Assembly: GCF_900100335.1 (NCBI RefSeq)
Contig: NZ_FNFE01000001.1
Coordinates: 1,239,753-1,303,752 of the forward strand
Reading direction: 5' to 3'
Source: Natronorubrum texcoconense
Lineage (GTDB): Archaea; Halobacteriota; Halobacteria; Halobacteriales; Natrialbaceae
DNA length: 64,000 bases
Shown: one piece after another, positions 38,300 to 47,202 of the stretch
Position numbering within the stretch: the stretch's first letter is position 1
Layout of the letters: every line of letters starts with the position of its first letter
The notes under the pieces: generated by a model
What the model was told of the DNA's origin: nothing
The model's database searches: none
The model's input: the letters and a program-made list of their open reading frames with translations, nothing else
Translations under genes and position numbers: made by a program

Positions 38300-38709
38300 C
38301 CGAGCGGCTCGTTTTCGATACGGAGCCGCTCGTTGCCTACCTGGACGACGAACCGGGGAGCGACATCGTCGAAGATTGGATCGACCGCATCGCCTCGGGG
38401 GAGCTCGAGGGCTACATCAGCCCCGTGACGAAGACCGAGGTCCTCTACGTCGGCTCTCGAGTCGGATTCCGTCCGGACGACGTTCGGCGGAGTCTCGAGC
38501 GACTCGAGGAGCTGGGCGTCGATGTCTACGATCCGCGCGCGTGCTGGGAGACCGCTGCCGCGCTCAAAGAGGCACATCAGATGGCACTCGGCGATGCGTA
38601 CGCACTCGCGACGGCCGACGCCGTCGACGGAACGCTCCTCGTCGGCGCGGACGACGACTTCGACGATCTCGCGGCGGACGTCGAACGGTTCCGTGACGAA
38701 CCAGCCTGA
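38296..38709 (+). CDS. vapC: VapC-type PIN-domain ribonuclease toxin
   Basis: This 137-residue protein has the PIN catalytic acids: Asp8 in LVFDTEPLVAYL, Glu48 in TKTEVLY, Asp100 in ALGDAYALATA and Asp119-121 in VGADDDF. VapC toxins cleave specific tRNAs or rRNA when freed from VapB. Its length is normal and the motifs are intact, so it is probably functional. Confidence 0.9.
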   Translation: MTERLVFDTEPLVAYLDDEPGSDIVEDWIDRIASGELEGYISPVTKTEVLYVGSRVGFRPDDVRRSLERLEELGVDVYDPRACWETAAALKEAHQMALGDAYALATADAVDGTLLVGADDDFDDLAADVERFRDEPA

Positions 38710-38818
38710 TCGGTCGCCGTGGACAGCCCTATGCTGTGGGCTTCTTGTCGCCAGTTTTTGTATCGAGTGTGGACGCTGCTCACGCTGACTCAATGCGGAC
38801 GCGTTCGATCGGGTCCCG

Positions 38819-39121
38819 TTACTGCGGCGGGAAGCGATCGTCTCGCTCGGATCGGTCCCGCTCTCGCTTCTCTCGGAAGAGATCCGTTGCGAAGACATCC
38901 GTCGATGCCTCACTCCGAGCGGCGAATCCCTGCATCTCGGTCGCGGATCGGACCCGTTCGATGACGACGTTTCCATCCTCGGTCTCACGGAACAGTACCT
39001 TCCCCGGCGCGTCGATCCCGAGTTTCGCTCGGAACCGCTTCGGAATCATTGCCTGGCCGTGCTTCGAGATCGCAACGACCGCCGTCCCAGAGTCGGGCGA
39101 CGATTCAGACTTACGCATCAT
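38819..39121 (-). CDS. Orphan AbrB-type antitoxin-like protein
   Basis: This 100-residue protein is a paralogue of VapB above (VVAISKHGQAMIPKRFRAKL, PGKVLFRETEDGNVVIERV, tail LFREKRERDRSERDD). No PIN gene follows it on its strand. Instead it converges on vapC across a 109-base gap. A TATA-like TTTATCG about 25 bases upstream of the ATG suggests a leaderless transcript. It may be a leftover or an antidote to a toxin encoded elsewhere. Confidence 0.8.
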   Translation of the reverse strand: MMRKSESSPDSGTAVVAISKHGQAMIPKRFRAKLGIDAPGKVLFRETEDGNVVIERVRSATEMQGFAARSEASTDVFATDLFREKRERDRSERDDRFPPQ

Positions 39122-39360
39122 TCATCGCTATGTGCTGGTCATCGATAAATGGTCCCGGGCTTACAGGATCGAGTCTCCGGAGACAGTTGTCGTCGCCGGA
39201 CCCAAACACACGGTTGTCTTTCGAATGGACTGCCGAGCGACTGCTCGAGAGGACACCCACAGCTACCCAACCCACTACTCACCCGCTTCGCGAGTTTTTT
39301 GACGTTCAGTTTTGAGAGGGAAGATCTCTCTCGAGGGCGGCTACTCGGTCCCGTCCACGG

Positions 39361-40287
39361 TCACCCGAGGACGTCAGCTGTCTCCGGCGGTCGGTCGGTG
39401 GTTTCGCCGGGGAGCTCGGCATCGTCTGGAACGATCAGTCGGCGTTCGGTGTACTCGAGGCCGTTCTTTCGCTCGGTTCGCTTGCGGACGGCGAGCCGGT
39501 TCTTCGAGAGCTCCAGGGCGGCGTCGATCGTCCGCGAGACCAGCTTCTTGGCGTAGGCCTCGCTCGTTCCCGGCTCCTGGCGTCGGATCCAGTGTTTCAG
39601 GTCGCTTGCCTTGAGCGAGGCGGTGATGCCTTTACAGCCCGTTCGCCAGGGATCGTCGCCGACGCTCGAGTCGGTTCGTGCCTTCCAGAGCTTCGCGGCC
39701 AGTCTGGTGGGGAGCGCGTTCGTCGTCGACCGGAGCATGTCCTCGTCCATGCGCGCGAGTTGCTGGATCGGGAGGAGGTCGCCGTATGCCAGTGTCGTGT
39801 TGGTACCGTCGAGGGGATCTGCAGTGTCCGGGAGCCTGAAATAGGCCCGGCCGTCGTCCTTGGTGATCCGCTCGAGTCGCCCGTCGGGGACGTCGACCTC
39901 GTGTTCGTCGACGGTCTTAGCTCGGAGGTGGGCTCCCTTCTCGAGTTCGCGCGACTGGAGCTCGCGAAGCCGCGTCTTGTTGGCGTTCGCCTTCTTCAGG
40001 GCCGCTTCGGTTTGCCTGGTTGTGGTCGTGGTCCGGGTCTCGAGGGCGTCGATCCGTTCCGCGTGATCTTCGATTTGGTTGGTGTGCTCCTCGAGCCGAT
40101 CGGTGTGGTCCTCGAGTCGATCGGTGTAGTTCTTCAGTTGGGTGTTGGCTTGTTCAAGGCGCGCGTCGTGCTCGTCGAGTTTTGATTCGAGGGTCGCGAT
40201 CCGCTCGTCCTTTCGCTCGAGTTCGGTCTCGAGTCGTTCGACGCGTTCGGTGAGGGATCGGAGTTGGGACTCGAGGGCGTCAGTCAT
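39361..40287 (-). CDS. Coiled-coil protein of haloarchaeal plasmid type, unknown function
   Basis: In this protein of about 308 residues, residues 5-100 are a heptad coiled coil containing the repeat LEDHTDRLEEHTNQIEDHAE. The C-terminal half (about 165-280) is a helical, winged-helix-like region (RLAAKLWKARTDSSVGDDPW, then LERKLVSRTIDAAL-like helices). Proteins of this build are frequent on haloarchaeal plasmids and integrated elements (recollection). It overlaps the upstream gene by 8 bases. Confidence 0.75.
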   Translation of the reverse strand: MTDALESQLRSLTERVERLETELERKDERIATLESKLDEHDARLEQANTQLKNYTDRLEDHTDRLEEHTNQIEDHAERIDALETRTTTTTRQTEAALKKANANKTRLRELQSRELEKGAHLRAKTVDEHEVDVPDGRLERITKDDGRAYFRLPDTADPLDGTNTTLAYGDLLPIQQLARMDEDMLRSTTNALPTRLAAKLWKARTDSSVGDDPWRTGCKGITASLKASDLKHWIRRQEPGTSEAYAKKLVSRTIDAALELSKNRLAVRKRTERKNGLEYTERRLIVPDDAELPGETTDRPPETADVLG

Positions 40288-40723
40288 CGCGCTCACCGTT
40301 GTCGGTGTCTTCGTCGTTGGCGTCCTCGTCGTCGGGCTCTCGGTTCTGTTCGGGCTCGTGGTCGTGCTGGTGTTCGCGGCCGAATTTGCTCGGCGGCGGG
40401 CCAGAGAACGTCGTCACGCCGCTGCCCGTGTCGGCGTCGGTCTCGTCCGGATGATATGGAATTGCAGCGTCCGGGCCGAGTAGAGAAAGTCCGATCCCGC
40501 TTGCTTCCGCTCTGATTTCCCGGCACCGGCGACGCGCCTTCCGGCGCGTCTCGTCGGGCACCCGTTCGCCCTCGATCTCGGCCAGGTGGAGGCGCGCGTG
40601 AAGCGCGCGGGTGAGGGTGTCGAGAGCCTCGAGGTAGGTTCGGATCGGCTGGGTGGGGGTCTGTGGTAGCGATGCATCCTGTCGGTCGGGGCTTTCATTA
40701 CCCCGCGAATCGTCGTTCGACAT
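40280..40723 (-). CDS. Small acidic partner of the coiled-coil protein
   Basis: This 147-residue protein has a helical core (TYLEALDTLTRALHARLHLA, then RRKARRRCREIRAEASGIGL) and a disordered His/Asp/Glu-rich tail. It is encoded directly upstream of the coiled-coil gene with translational overlap, so the two probably act together. No family recognised. Confidence 0.65.
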   Translation of the reverse strand: MSNDDSRGNESPDRQDASLPQTPTQPIRTYLEALDTLTRALHARLHLAEIEGERVPDETRRKARRRCREIRAEASGIGLSLLGPDAAIPYHPDETDADTGSGVTTFSGPPPSKFGREHQHDHEPEQNREPDDEDANDEDTDNGERDD

Positions 40724-40967
40724 GGCTTCCGTAGGCAGGTTACGGGAGCTTCTCGCGGACTCGGTGCTCCATCACCGGGTCGCGATTTTGATCTTGATCG
40801 TCAGTACTAGATCAGTTTCCCGTTGACTGTTACTGGTCTATAATACAACATAAATCTATGCTTTGCAGTCTTGTTAAAGGGTATAATTGATCTGTGAGTA
40901 TGGAATAGATATCCGTGGCGATGCAATCGCTTAGATTGATACAACTCCCTTTAGCAGTGCTATACAG

Positions 40968-41228
40968 ATGCGAAAGCGTTCTGAGTGGATGACACGGGCT
41001 GATGATGAGATCCTCGAGTACCTCGAAATGCATGGCGCTGGCACCCCGAAATCCATTGCAGACGAAATCGAACGTAACAACGACTATATCGGGGTTCGAT
41101 GTCGAAAACTTGCTTCATACGGACTCGTGGAAAAGCCATCTCGAGGATTCTACGTGATTACTGATATCGGTGACGCGTATCTCGAGGGGGAGCTTGATGC
41201 GAGTGAACTCGAACAGAATGATAGCTAA
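40968..41228 (+). CDS. Small winged-helix DNA-binding protein (PhiH1-repressor-like)
   Basis: This 86-residue protein is a single winged helix: MTRADDEILEYLEMHGAGTP, recognition region YIGVRCRKLASYGLV, wing PSRGFYVITDIGDAYLEG. This pattern matches haloarchaeal PhiH1-repressor-like regulators. T-rich CCTTTAGC about 25 bases upstream suggests a leaderless message. It stands at the left edge of the AT-rich glycan island and may control it or be a mobile-element remnant. Confidence 0.8.
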   Translation: MRKRSEWMTRADDEILEYLEMHGAGTPKSIADEIERNNDYIGVRCRKLASYGLVEKPSRGFYVITDIGDAYLEGELDASELEQNDS

Positions 41229-41388
41229 GGGTGATGTTGGCCGTAAGAATGTTTGGAACCTCTATCTTTGTTCGCACCCACTAGGTGTGTCTCCGACAGT
41301 CATCGATAGAAAATCATACTGAATATGATTTCTCATTAGAAGTTTTGATGTATAGAATAGTTGCGCAATAGATCTTCATTTGTTTTTA

Positions 41389-42900
41389 CTACTGCACTTT
41401 ATCGCTAACTAGCCGTAGAAATCGTGCAGTGCGATTTGGGAGTTGCTGTTCCAATATCCGAACTTCGCTTGGAGAAAAAACGCCTATCTTGAGTGAGACA
41501 ATTGCATAGATTGTAAATCCAATGGGTGGGACAAGAACTAGCGATAAAAATGACGATTCAATAAACGATGCAGTCCCGAAGACAGCAATTGCGGTGACAG
41601 CACCAGCAGTTCCGATCTCCCTAAGCCGGAGATCAACAAGCGGATTGAAGCCGATACGCCGTGCAGCCGATAGATGAAACACCAGCATCGATCCGTACCC
41701 GACCGTCGTTGCAACTGCTGCACCGGCCATTCCATATCGAGGAATCAATAGGACATTTAGAACCAAGTTGATGAGAGCAGCAGATCCCGTTGCCGCAATG
41801 AGGACTCTCAAGTCACCTTTTCCTTGTCCAATAGCAAATATTGGTCGTGCAATTGCGAATCCGACTACACCAGGTAGTAGAAGGAGTAGTGGTGTTACTG
41901 CACCAACGAATTCTGCGCCGAAATATAGTTCCACAAACTCAGTAGCTAGTGCCGCAATACCAATTGCTAATAGCAATGTGAATGCGAGTGTGAATCTTGT
42001 TGCTCGACTCGCCATTTCTGTAATCGCCTCGTGATTTTCTTTTGACCACTGCTCCGAAGCCGAATGTATGAATATAATCTGAACAGCTTGAGGCACGATC
42101 CACATGAACTCTGAGACTACCAGTGCCGATTTGTACAGCCCTGTCTCGTGGCTTCCAGCGATTGGTTGTAATAACAAAATATCAACATTATATAATGATA
42201 TTGTGAGTAGAATAAAAATAGTGTTGTAGAGATTGAAGCCGAGAAGATCTCTCCGTGGGAAATCAGAGGGAACAGGTGTAAGAAGAGAACGAAAGTCAAC
42301 ATGTTTTCGAAGCAACCATACCGCGACTATACCACAAACTATTGACGCGATAGCAGTTCCTGCAAGGACACCCGCAACGTCAAAACCGATATATGCAAGA
42401 GAAAGTCCAAAGATACCGAATAGGACTTTCTTCAGAACAAGTAGTGGTTCCGATAACTGCTCAAAATTCAGTCCCATCAAGGTGTAGCGCATTACATAGA
42501 ACACCTGATCCGTGACTAACATCACTGCAAGTAGTACTAAGTATATAGAAAAACCGTCTCCGAATATTGCTTCGACTGGTCCAAAGAATCCAAATAACAC
42601 TACTGCAGTTCCTACAACAGAAGCAAGACCAAACGCAAATCTGCCGTAGAACGCGAAGACAAGACCTTGCCAACCAGATTCTGACCGTTGTTCTGCCATG
42701 AACTTGCGGATACCGGCCGAGATCCCTGCGTGGACTATAGTCGTTAGTATAGAAAATATAGAGAGAATCAGCGCATAATCCCCATATTTTCCACTTCCAA
42801 GTATCCTTACTAGAATCGGTGTGATAACAACTCCCAGAAGGAGAACACCAATTTTTCCTGACAAAACCGAAATGATACCGGAAACTGTTCGACTACTCAT
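41389..42900 (-). CDS. Polysaccharide flippase (Wzx/MATE-like, MOP superfamily)
   Basis: This 503-residue protein has 12-14 predicted helices spread along its length, opening GIISVLSGKIGVLLLGVVIT followed by PILVRILGSGKYGDYALIL, the usual start of the RfbX/Wzx family. It would flip lipid-linked oligosaccharides across the membrane, as AglR-type proteins are thought to do in haloarchaea. It is the last gene of an operon with the MurB-like and pyruvyl-transferase genes; the gap is 18 bases. Codon use is AT-rich. Confidence 0.9.
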   Translation of the reverse strand: MSSRTVSGIISVLSGKIGVLLLGVVITPILVRILGSGKYGDYALILSIFSILTTIVHAGISAGIRKFMAEQRSESGWQGLVFAFYGRFAFGLASVVGTAVVLFGFFGPVEAIFGDGFSIYLVLLAVMLVTDQVFYVMRYTLMGLNFEQLSEPLLVLKKVLFGIFGLSLAYIGFDVAGVLAGTAIASIVCGIVAVWLLRKHVDFRSLLTPVPSDFPRRDLLGFNLYNTIFILLTISLYNVDILLLQPIAGSHETGLYKSALVVSEFMWIVPQAVQIIFIHSASEQWSKENHEAITEMASRATRFTLAFTLLLAIGIAALATEFVELYFGAEFVGAVTPLLLLLPGVVGFAIARPIFAIGQGKGDLRVLIAATGSAALINLVLNVLLIPRYGMAGAAVATTVGYGSMLVFHLSAARRIGFNPLVDLRLREIGTAGAVTAIAVFGTASFIESSFLSLVLVPPIGFTIYAIVSLKIGVFSPSEVRILEQQLPNRTARFLRLVSDKVQ

Positions 42901-42918
42901 TTGCGAACATGCACGAAA

Positions 42919-43764
42919 TCAGTTCCATATTTCCCATTCGATTTCTGGGTTCTCGAACGGTGGAACAAGCCTATTTAACAATTTGGCGAGAGTTATGAGG
43001 CGAACTATATTAGTGAAAGTTGCATTACCGTCATGACAAATCCGATTTCCAGAAACGAATTCTGCGTTACCAATGGACAATCCTCCGGGTGGAATCTTGT
43101 GTAGTGGCAACCGAGAACCCGATTTGAATACTGAACCAGCATTTGGTTTGGATCGTTCTCGTCTACGGATCTTTTCCATTCGTTCTTTTATAAGCCGATT
43201 ACCCTTCTCTTGAGATTGTTCAGGAAGATCGAATGTTGCAGATAAAATCACCCAGTCATTGTGGTCTTGGAAAGTTGAATAGCGATGATTGAATTGAAGG
43301 TCCTCTTTTGTGAGAACACAATGTTCACCGTCAGCAAATACCTCGACAGAGATAAGATAATCCGAGATCGTCATGTTGTGACTTTCTCCTCGTCCGGCAT
43401 TCATGAAGATTGCACCACCGACAGTTCCTGGGACTGAATATAGATACTCGTATCCTCCCAAACCGTTGCTGATACATTTATTGATAAACTGGGGTACCAT
43501 CATCGATGCACCGACATCAACTTGTGTTCCATCCACTTTGAACTCCATACATGCTTCTGTGGTTTTGATCACAAGTTCATCAACGCCGTCGTCGTTGACG
43601 AGGAGGTTTGATCCATTTCCTAGTATACGATAGTCCCGATTTGACTGGTAACAACAATCCAATATTTTCACAAGTTCTTCTTTTGATTGTGGAGTTGTAA
43701 TTTCGGCTGGGCCACCAATTTTTAACCACGTATGATCCGCTAATAGCTCAGTGTTCGTTTTCAT
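42919..43764 (-). CDS. MurB-like FAD oxidoreductase
   Basis: This 281-residue protein carries the MurB (UDP-N-acetylenolpyruvoylglucosamine reductase) hallmarks: HTWLKIGGPA, FAD loop LGNGSNLLV (about 48-56), SVPGTVGGAIFMNAG (109-123), HRYSTF (159-164) near the substrate Arg/Tyr, NAGSVFK (207-213) with the catalytic Ser, and a C-terminal NPEIEW with the likely catalytic Glu. MurB reduces an enolpyruvyl ether to a lactyl ether in murein synthesis. Haloarchaea lack murein, so the substrate must differ. It starts within the stop of the pyruvyl-transferase gene (4-base overlap). Confidence 0.88.
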   Translation of the reverse strand: MKTNTELLADHTWLKIGGPAEITTPQSKEELVKILDCCYQSNRDYRILGNGSNLLVNDDGVDELVIKTTEACMEFKVDGTQVDVGASMMVPQFINKCISNGLGGYEYLYSVPGTVGGAIFMNAGRGESHNMTISDYLISVEVFADGEHCVLTKEDLQFNHRYSTFQDHNDWVILSATFDLPEQSQEKGNRLIKERMEKIRRRERSKPNAGSVFKSGSRLPLHKIPPGGLSIGNAEFVSGNRICHDGNATFTNIVRLITLAKLLNRLVPPFENPEIEWEIWN

Positions 43765-44933
43765 AGTGTCTTCTCAACCCGTTCAAGATAGTCAAATCCT
43801 CTATCTCGGAGTTTCGAAACCTGGCTTTCAATATGAGATTGATCAGGGGACTGCTCTAATCTATCCATATCTTCGTAGAACTCGGACACGTCACCGTCGA
43901 CAGCGCTGATATGTCTATCTGTCATAGAGACGTCCTGGAGAAGTGAGTGTGTTTTGCTTTGGATGCTCTCATAGATACTGTCTGTATCGATAGTTACAAA
44001 GGGTACTCCATGCTTCAAGCTAAAGATTGTGGAGTGAAGACTATTGGTGACTACCATATCAAAGTATTGGTATGCAGTATAGTATTCAAACGGATCCACT
44101 ACCCCTTCCAGCTCTATATCTGCGAACGGTGATGAGCGAGGAGTGACAATCTGAAAACCACGTTCTCGATACTGGTGGCAGATCTCTTTGAAAGCTTGTT
44201 GATTAGGACCGTGGAAGCCAAGGATCGGTTTTCTAGGATCAATTCCTAAATTTCGAAAGATTGAATCAACATTTCTTGTGGGGATTTCAACCATAAGTGT
44301 TGGGTCAGGAACCAAGGTTACATCGTTCACACCTAGCTCATTAAGAATATTTTTAGTATGCCGGTCCCGTACGCTAATATGTTTGTACTCGCCAATATGT
44401 TTTTTAAACTTAGTAATTGATTGGCTTGAAAGAGTGTTTATATCCGTTTTGTTTGCTGATGCTGCATATGATGCTTTAACTGCGGAAATTGATGGGTCTA
44501 AGAAATACAGATTTGGGAACGGGCGTGATGGGAAAATTTTAGAGCGAATATTAGTGTTTTTCTGTTCATTGATTTTCCAAATTTCGTCGCTACCAGTAAC
44601 TAGGAGATTATAACTCTGTTTATTCAACCATTTTACTGCTTCTTGGTGATTGTCGGTGACGATCGATTCTTCGCTAGTCGGTAATTCATCATCCAAAAAT
44701 GTTTCAATAATACGTCGATCTCTGACTCGCTGTGGAGTTCTAACAATGCGCTCTAAATGTTTTGAGATGAAAAGAGAGTTTCGCCGATCTCTCTCTTTTG
44801 ATTTGGTTCGATATTCGATTAGATCAACATTAGTGTCAAATGTATCTTCAAGTAATTCACAAAGAGCATAAGCTTGTAGTATAGCCCCTCGATTTTCGTT
44901 GTTGTGGTACGTTAGAACACCGATATCCGTCAT
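43761..44933 (-). CDS. Polysaccharide pyruvyl transferase family protein
   Basis: This 390-residue protein has the family opening IGVLTYHNNENRGAILQAYAL, GSDEIWKIN in the middle and the C-terminal nucleotide-binding-like part FDMVVTNSLHSTIFSLKHGVPFV. The family transfers pyruvyl groups from phosphoenolpyruvate to sugars. ATG 44933 is chosen over the longer frame to 44996, because the extra 21 residues precede the conserved first strand. It heads the minus-strand operon with the MurB-like and flippase genes. Confidence 0.88.
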   Translation of the reverse strand: MTDIGVLTYHNNENRGAILQAYALCELLEDTFDTNVDLIEYRTKSKERDRRNSLFISKHLERIVRTPQRVRDRRIIETFLDDELPTSEESIVTDNHQEAVKWLNKQSYNLLVTGSDEIWKINEQKNTNIRSKIFPSRPFPNLYFLDPSISAVKASYAASANKTDINTLSSQSITKFKKHIGEYKHISVRDRHTKNILNELGVNDVTLVPDPTLMVEIPTRNVDSIFRNLGIDPRKPILGFHGPNQQAFKEICHQYRERGFQIVTPRSSPFADIELEGVVDPFEYYTAYQYFDMVVTNSLHSTIFSLKHGVPFVTIDTDSIYESIQSKTHSLLQDVSMTDRHISAVDGDVSEFYEDMDRLEQSPDQSHIESQVSKLRDRGFDYLERVEKTL

Positions 44934-45072
44934 AGTTGGGATGAGTTCAGACAAGTGTATATTATTTTGGGTACGTGCTTCTGTTGCGATCCCCAATACA
45001 TATATAAAATTAATAAATTTATGACGGTTAGAAAGAAGGGTTTAAGACTACAAAACTTATTGAATAGTGCAA

Positions 45073-45963
45073 ATGGGATCAAATAGAGGGGTTGTCTATA
45101 TTGCCACTGGAGAAGATTATATTAAAGAGGCGAAAAATTCTGCGAGGAGTATAAAATCATGCATGCCAGACATTAACATCTCTCTTTTTACGGACACAGA
45201 CAAGGATATTACTCATTTCGATAATATATATTCAATTGAAAATTCACGTGGTGACTATGGTGATTCTATTGTTCAACCGGAGATGCTCTGTTATGATCGG
45301 ACGTTGTTTATCGATACGGACACATATATCACCGAAAATATCTCAGACGTGTTTCACTTACTAGATGAGTTTGATGTAGCTGCAGCACACAACCCAGGAA
45401 GCAGAACCACTCCAGAAAATCAAGGATATCCGGATCAGAATGTTCCGGAGTCTTTTCCCCTCTATAACACGGGCGTATTAGCACTCAAACGGAATGATGC
45501 TGTCTGCGAATTACTAATTGATTGGGAGTCGATTTATCAGGAGCATATTTCTAAATCAAAGAGTGCACTTAATCAACCAGCATTTCGCGAGGCACTTTAT
45601 CATAGTGATGTGCATGTTGCCACATTACCTAGCGAATATAATTGTCGAATTCGATACAGCGGTTCCACTGGATTTCTTTCATCTAATGCCAAAATCGTTC
45701 ATGGGCGTCATCCTGAAAGCCTATCAAAGATTGCAGATTTACTGAATTCTAAATCTGGAATGCGGGTTTTTTCATATAAAGATTACCCACTTCGACTTGA
45801 TACTAGTTCTCCGAGCTTTCGCTTTTACATTCGTACAGTTCTTACTGAAGGCAATGAACACTATACCTATCGTGGAAGGTTCTATAACTCTTTGAATGAA
45901 AGAGGAACTGTAGATACAATAAAACGTATCGTCAGAGACCTCAAAAAATCGTTATTCGAGTGA
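45073..45963 (+). CDS. Glycosyltransferase, GT-A fold, GT8-like
   Basis: This protein of about 296 residues has a GT-A layout: VVYIATGEDYIKEAKNSARS, the DxD metal motif in LFIDTDTYITEN and FPLYNTGVLALKR with a downstream ALNQPAF that resembles the GT8 NQ motif. It probably adds a sugar to a lipid-linked intermediate. It is transcribed away from the pyruvyl-transferase operon. An in-frame GTG at 45067 is an alternative start. Confidence 0.8.
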   Translation: MGSNRGVVYIATGEDYIKEAKNSARSIKSCMPDINISLFTDTDKDITHFDNIYSIENSRGDYGDSIVQPEMLCYDRTLFIDTDTYITENISDVFHLLDEFDVAAAHNPGSRTTPENQGYPDQNVPESFPLYNTGVLALKRNDAVCELLIDWESIYQEHISKSKSALNQPAFREALYHSDVHVATLPSEYNCRIRYSGSTGFLSSNAKIVHGRHPESLSKIADLLNSKSGMRVFSYKDYPLRLDTSSPSFRFYIRTVLTEGNEHYTYRGRFYNSLNERGTVDTIKRIVRDLKKSLFE

Positions 45964-46067
45964 GAATATATAAAGCTCGATGCTCTTTGACAAGTCGCAT
46001 TTTTCTTCGACCGCTTCGCGGGCTTTCTCTTCGGGTCGGTGGGTGCGTTAGTCGTGCTCATAGACAC
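45882..46067 (-). pseudogene. Truncated small gene at the edge of a mobile-element remnant
   Basis: The frame starts normally (MSTTNAPTDPKRKPAKRSKK, just overlapping the end of the 46058-46285 gene) in GC-rich DNA. It then runs into the antisense of the glycosyltransferase gene from about 45970, where the composition turns AT-rich. It looks like a gene cut at the junction of the remnant. Confidence 0.5.
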
Positions 46068-46285
46068 AGGTCACGAATGTACTGTTGCTCGTCTCGCGGG
46101 CGGTCCTCCAAGCGAATGCAGGTCACGAGCCGGTCGTATGCCTCGAGCCACGCGATCGTCGGGTTGAGTTCCAGTCGGTCGCAGTGCTCCGACCAACGCT
46201 GCGGGAAGTACGGATCGACGAAGGCCACGTCATACGTCGATACATGGATGATGTGGATGTCGATGTCGGTCTCGGCCATTCTCAT
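46058..46285 (-). CDS. Small protein of a mobile-element remnant, unknown
   Basis: This 75-residue acidic protein (ETDIDIHIIHVSTYDVAFVD, then PQRWSEHCDRLELNPTIAWL) has no recognised domain. Its start overlaps the stop of the 30-residue upstream gene by 4 bases (ATGA), which supports translation of both. GC content is high, unlike the glycan genes on either side. Confidence 0.5.
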   Translation of the reverse strand: MRMAETDIDIHIIHVSTYDVAFVDPYFPQRWSEHCDRLELNPTIAWLEAYDRLVTCIRLEDRPRDEQQYIRDLCL

Positions 46286-46374
46286 ACCGGAACTACTCCA
46301 ATCTCACCGACAAAGATGCCGCTGGCGAAGCCGATCGTCAGTGCGGTCAGTACGCGAAGGGCTGAGAGCGGCAT
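46282..46374 (-). CDS. Thirty-residue membrane peptide
   Basis: ATG at 46372-46374 opens a 30-codon frame reading MPLSALRVLTALTIGFASGI and then FVGEIGVVPV to a TGA. It is one membrane-spanning helix with Gly/Ala packing residues. The 4-base ATGA overlap with the next gene argues that it is translated. Confidence 0.5.
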   Translation of the reverse strand: MPLSALRVLTALTIGFASGIFVGEIGVVPV

Positions 46375-46572
46375 CTAGTGCTCACCTCGCTAGGTTCGTA
46401 AACCACGGGTTTGGGACCGAGCACGGCCTCAGTCGCTACGTCCTGTTCGTCTCGCCATCCAGCCATCGGTCGCGATGATCGTCTTGCGTCGGAACATTTC
46501 TTTGAAACTACCGTCGGCTCACATCTCGCTCGTTCGAACTCGCCACCATCATGAATGGCTGGTTCGACTTGG

Positions 46573-47080
46573 TCATCCTAAAGGCAATTGTCCCGCAGTC
46601 GAGCTCGGACACCTTGGGCTCGCCAGCTTCGTCCACAGGTTGAAGACATCGCTTAGGTTCTCGGTCCGCTGGAACATGAGCAAGATTTGGAAGCGATCCG
46701 GACCGAGATCCGACTCATGGTATCTGTTGATGTAGTATTCGGCCTCATTGAACGTCGGGCTCTGCCGAAACGGTGGCTCGAGCGATGTCGCCTGCTCGCG
46801 ACCGGCGCGCTCGACAACGTGGAAGGTATCGTCGAAGCTGGCCTCGATCTGGATGTTACCCGAACGATCGAACTGTCGCCAGTGCTTGAGGTCGTTATGA
46901 CCCTCCTCGAACGACAGCAAGAGTGTTTTCGGTGGAGATCAGCATCGAGGGTTGCTCGAGCGTATGATACCGATCCGCCAGTTGAGTGGCCCACCGTCTG
47001 CAGCGGTGGCGCTTGAGTCGCTGAAGGCGGTCGTATTTCGAGTGAACGATCTTTCTTCGCGACCGGTTAACGTCGCTGCG
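46573..47080 (-). pseudogene. Broken genes in the mobile-element remnant
   Basis: A first frame reads a basic piece (KIVHSKYDRLQRLKRHRCRR, then WATQLADRYHTLEQPSMLIS) and stops near 46916. A second overlapping frame continues HWRQFDRSGNIQIEASFDDT and FQILLMFQRTENLSDVFNLW to a stop at 46573. Both have the look of real protein but no proper start, so they are likely fragments of one or two plasmid- or virus-type genes. Family not recognised. Confidence 0.45.
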
Positions 47081-47202
47081 GACTTAGCGGGTCGCCGTCG
47101 CCCGATCAAGTCGTGTTTCACTGCTTTGAGTTGAGAGTACTAGCCAAGTTGTCTATTTTGACTAACCAAAGAATTAGGAGAGTTCATCCCAGATGTGCAG
47201 AC

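Noticed and set aside
38710..38818. A hidden PIN toxin gene for the lone AbrB protein
   Set aside because: The gap to vapC is only 109 bases and contains no conserved PIN motif.
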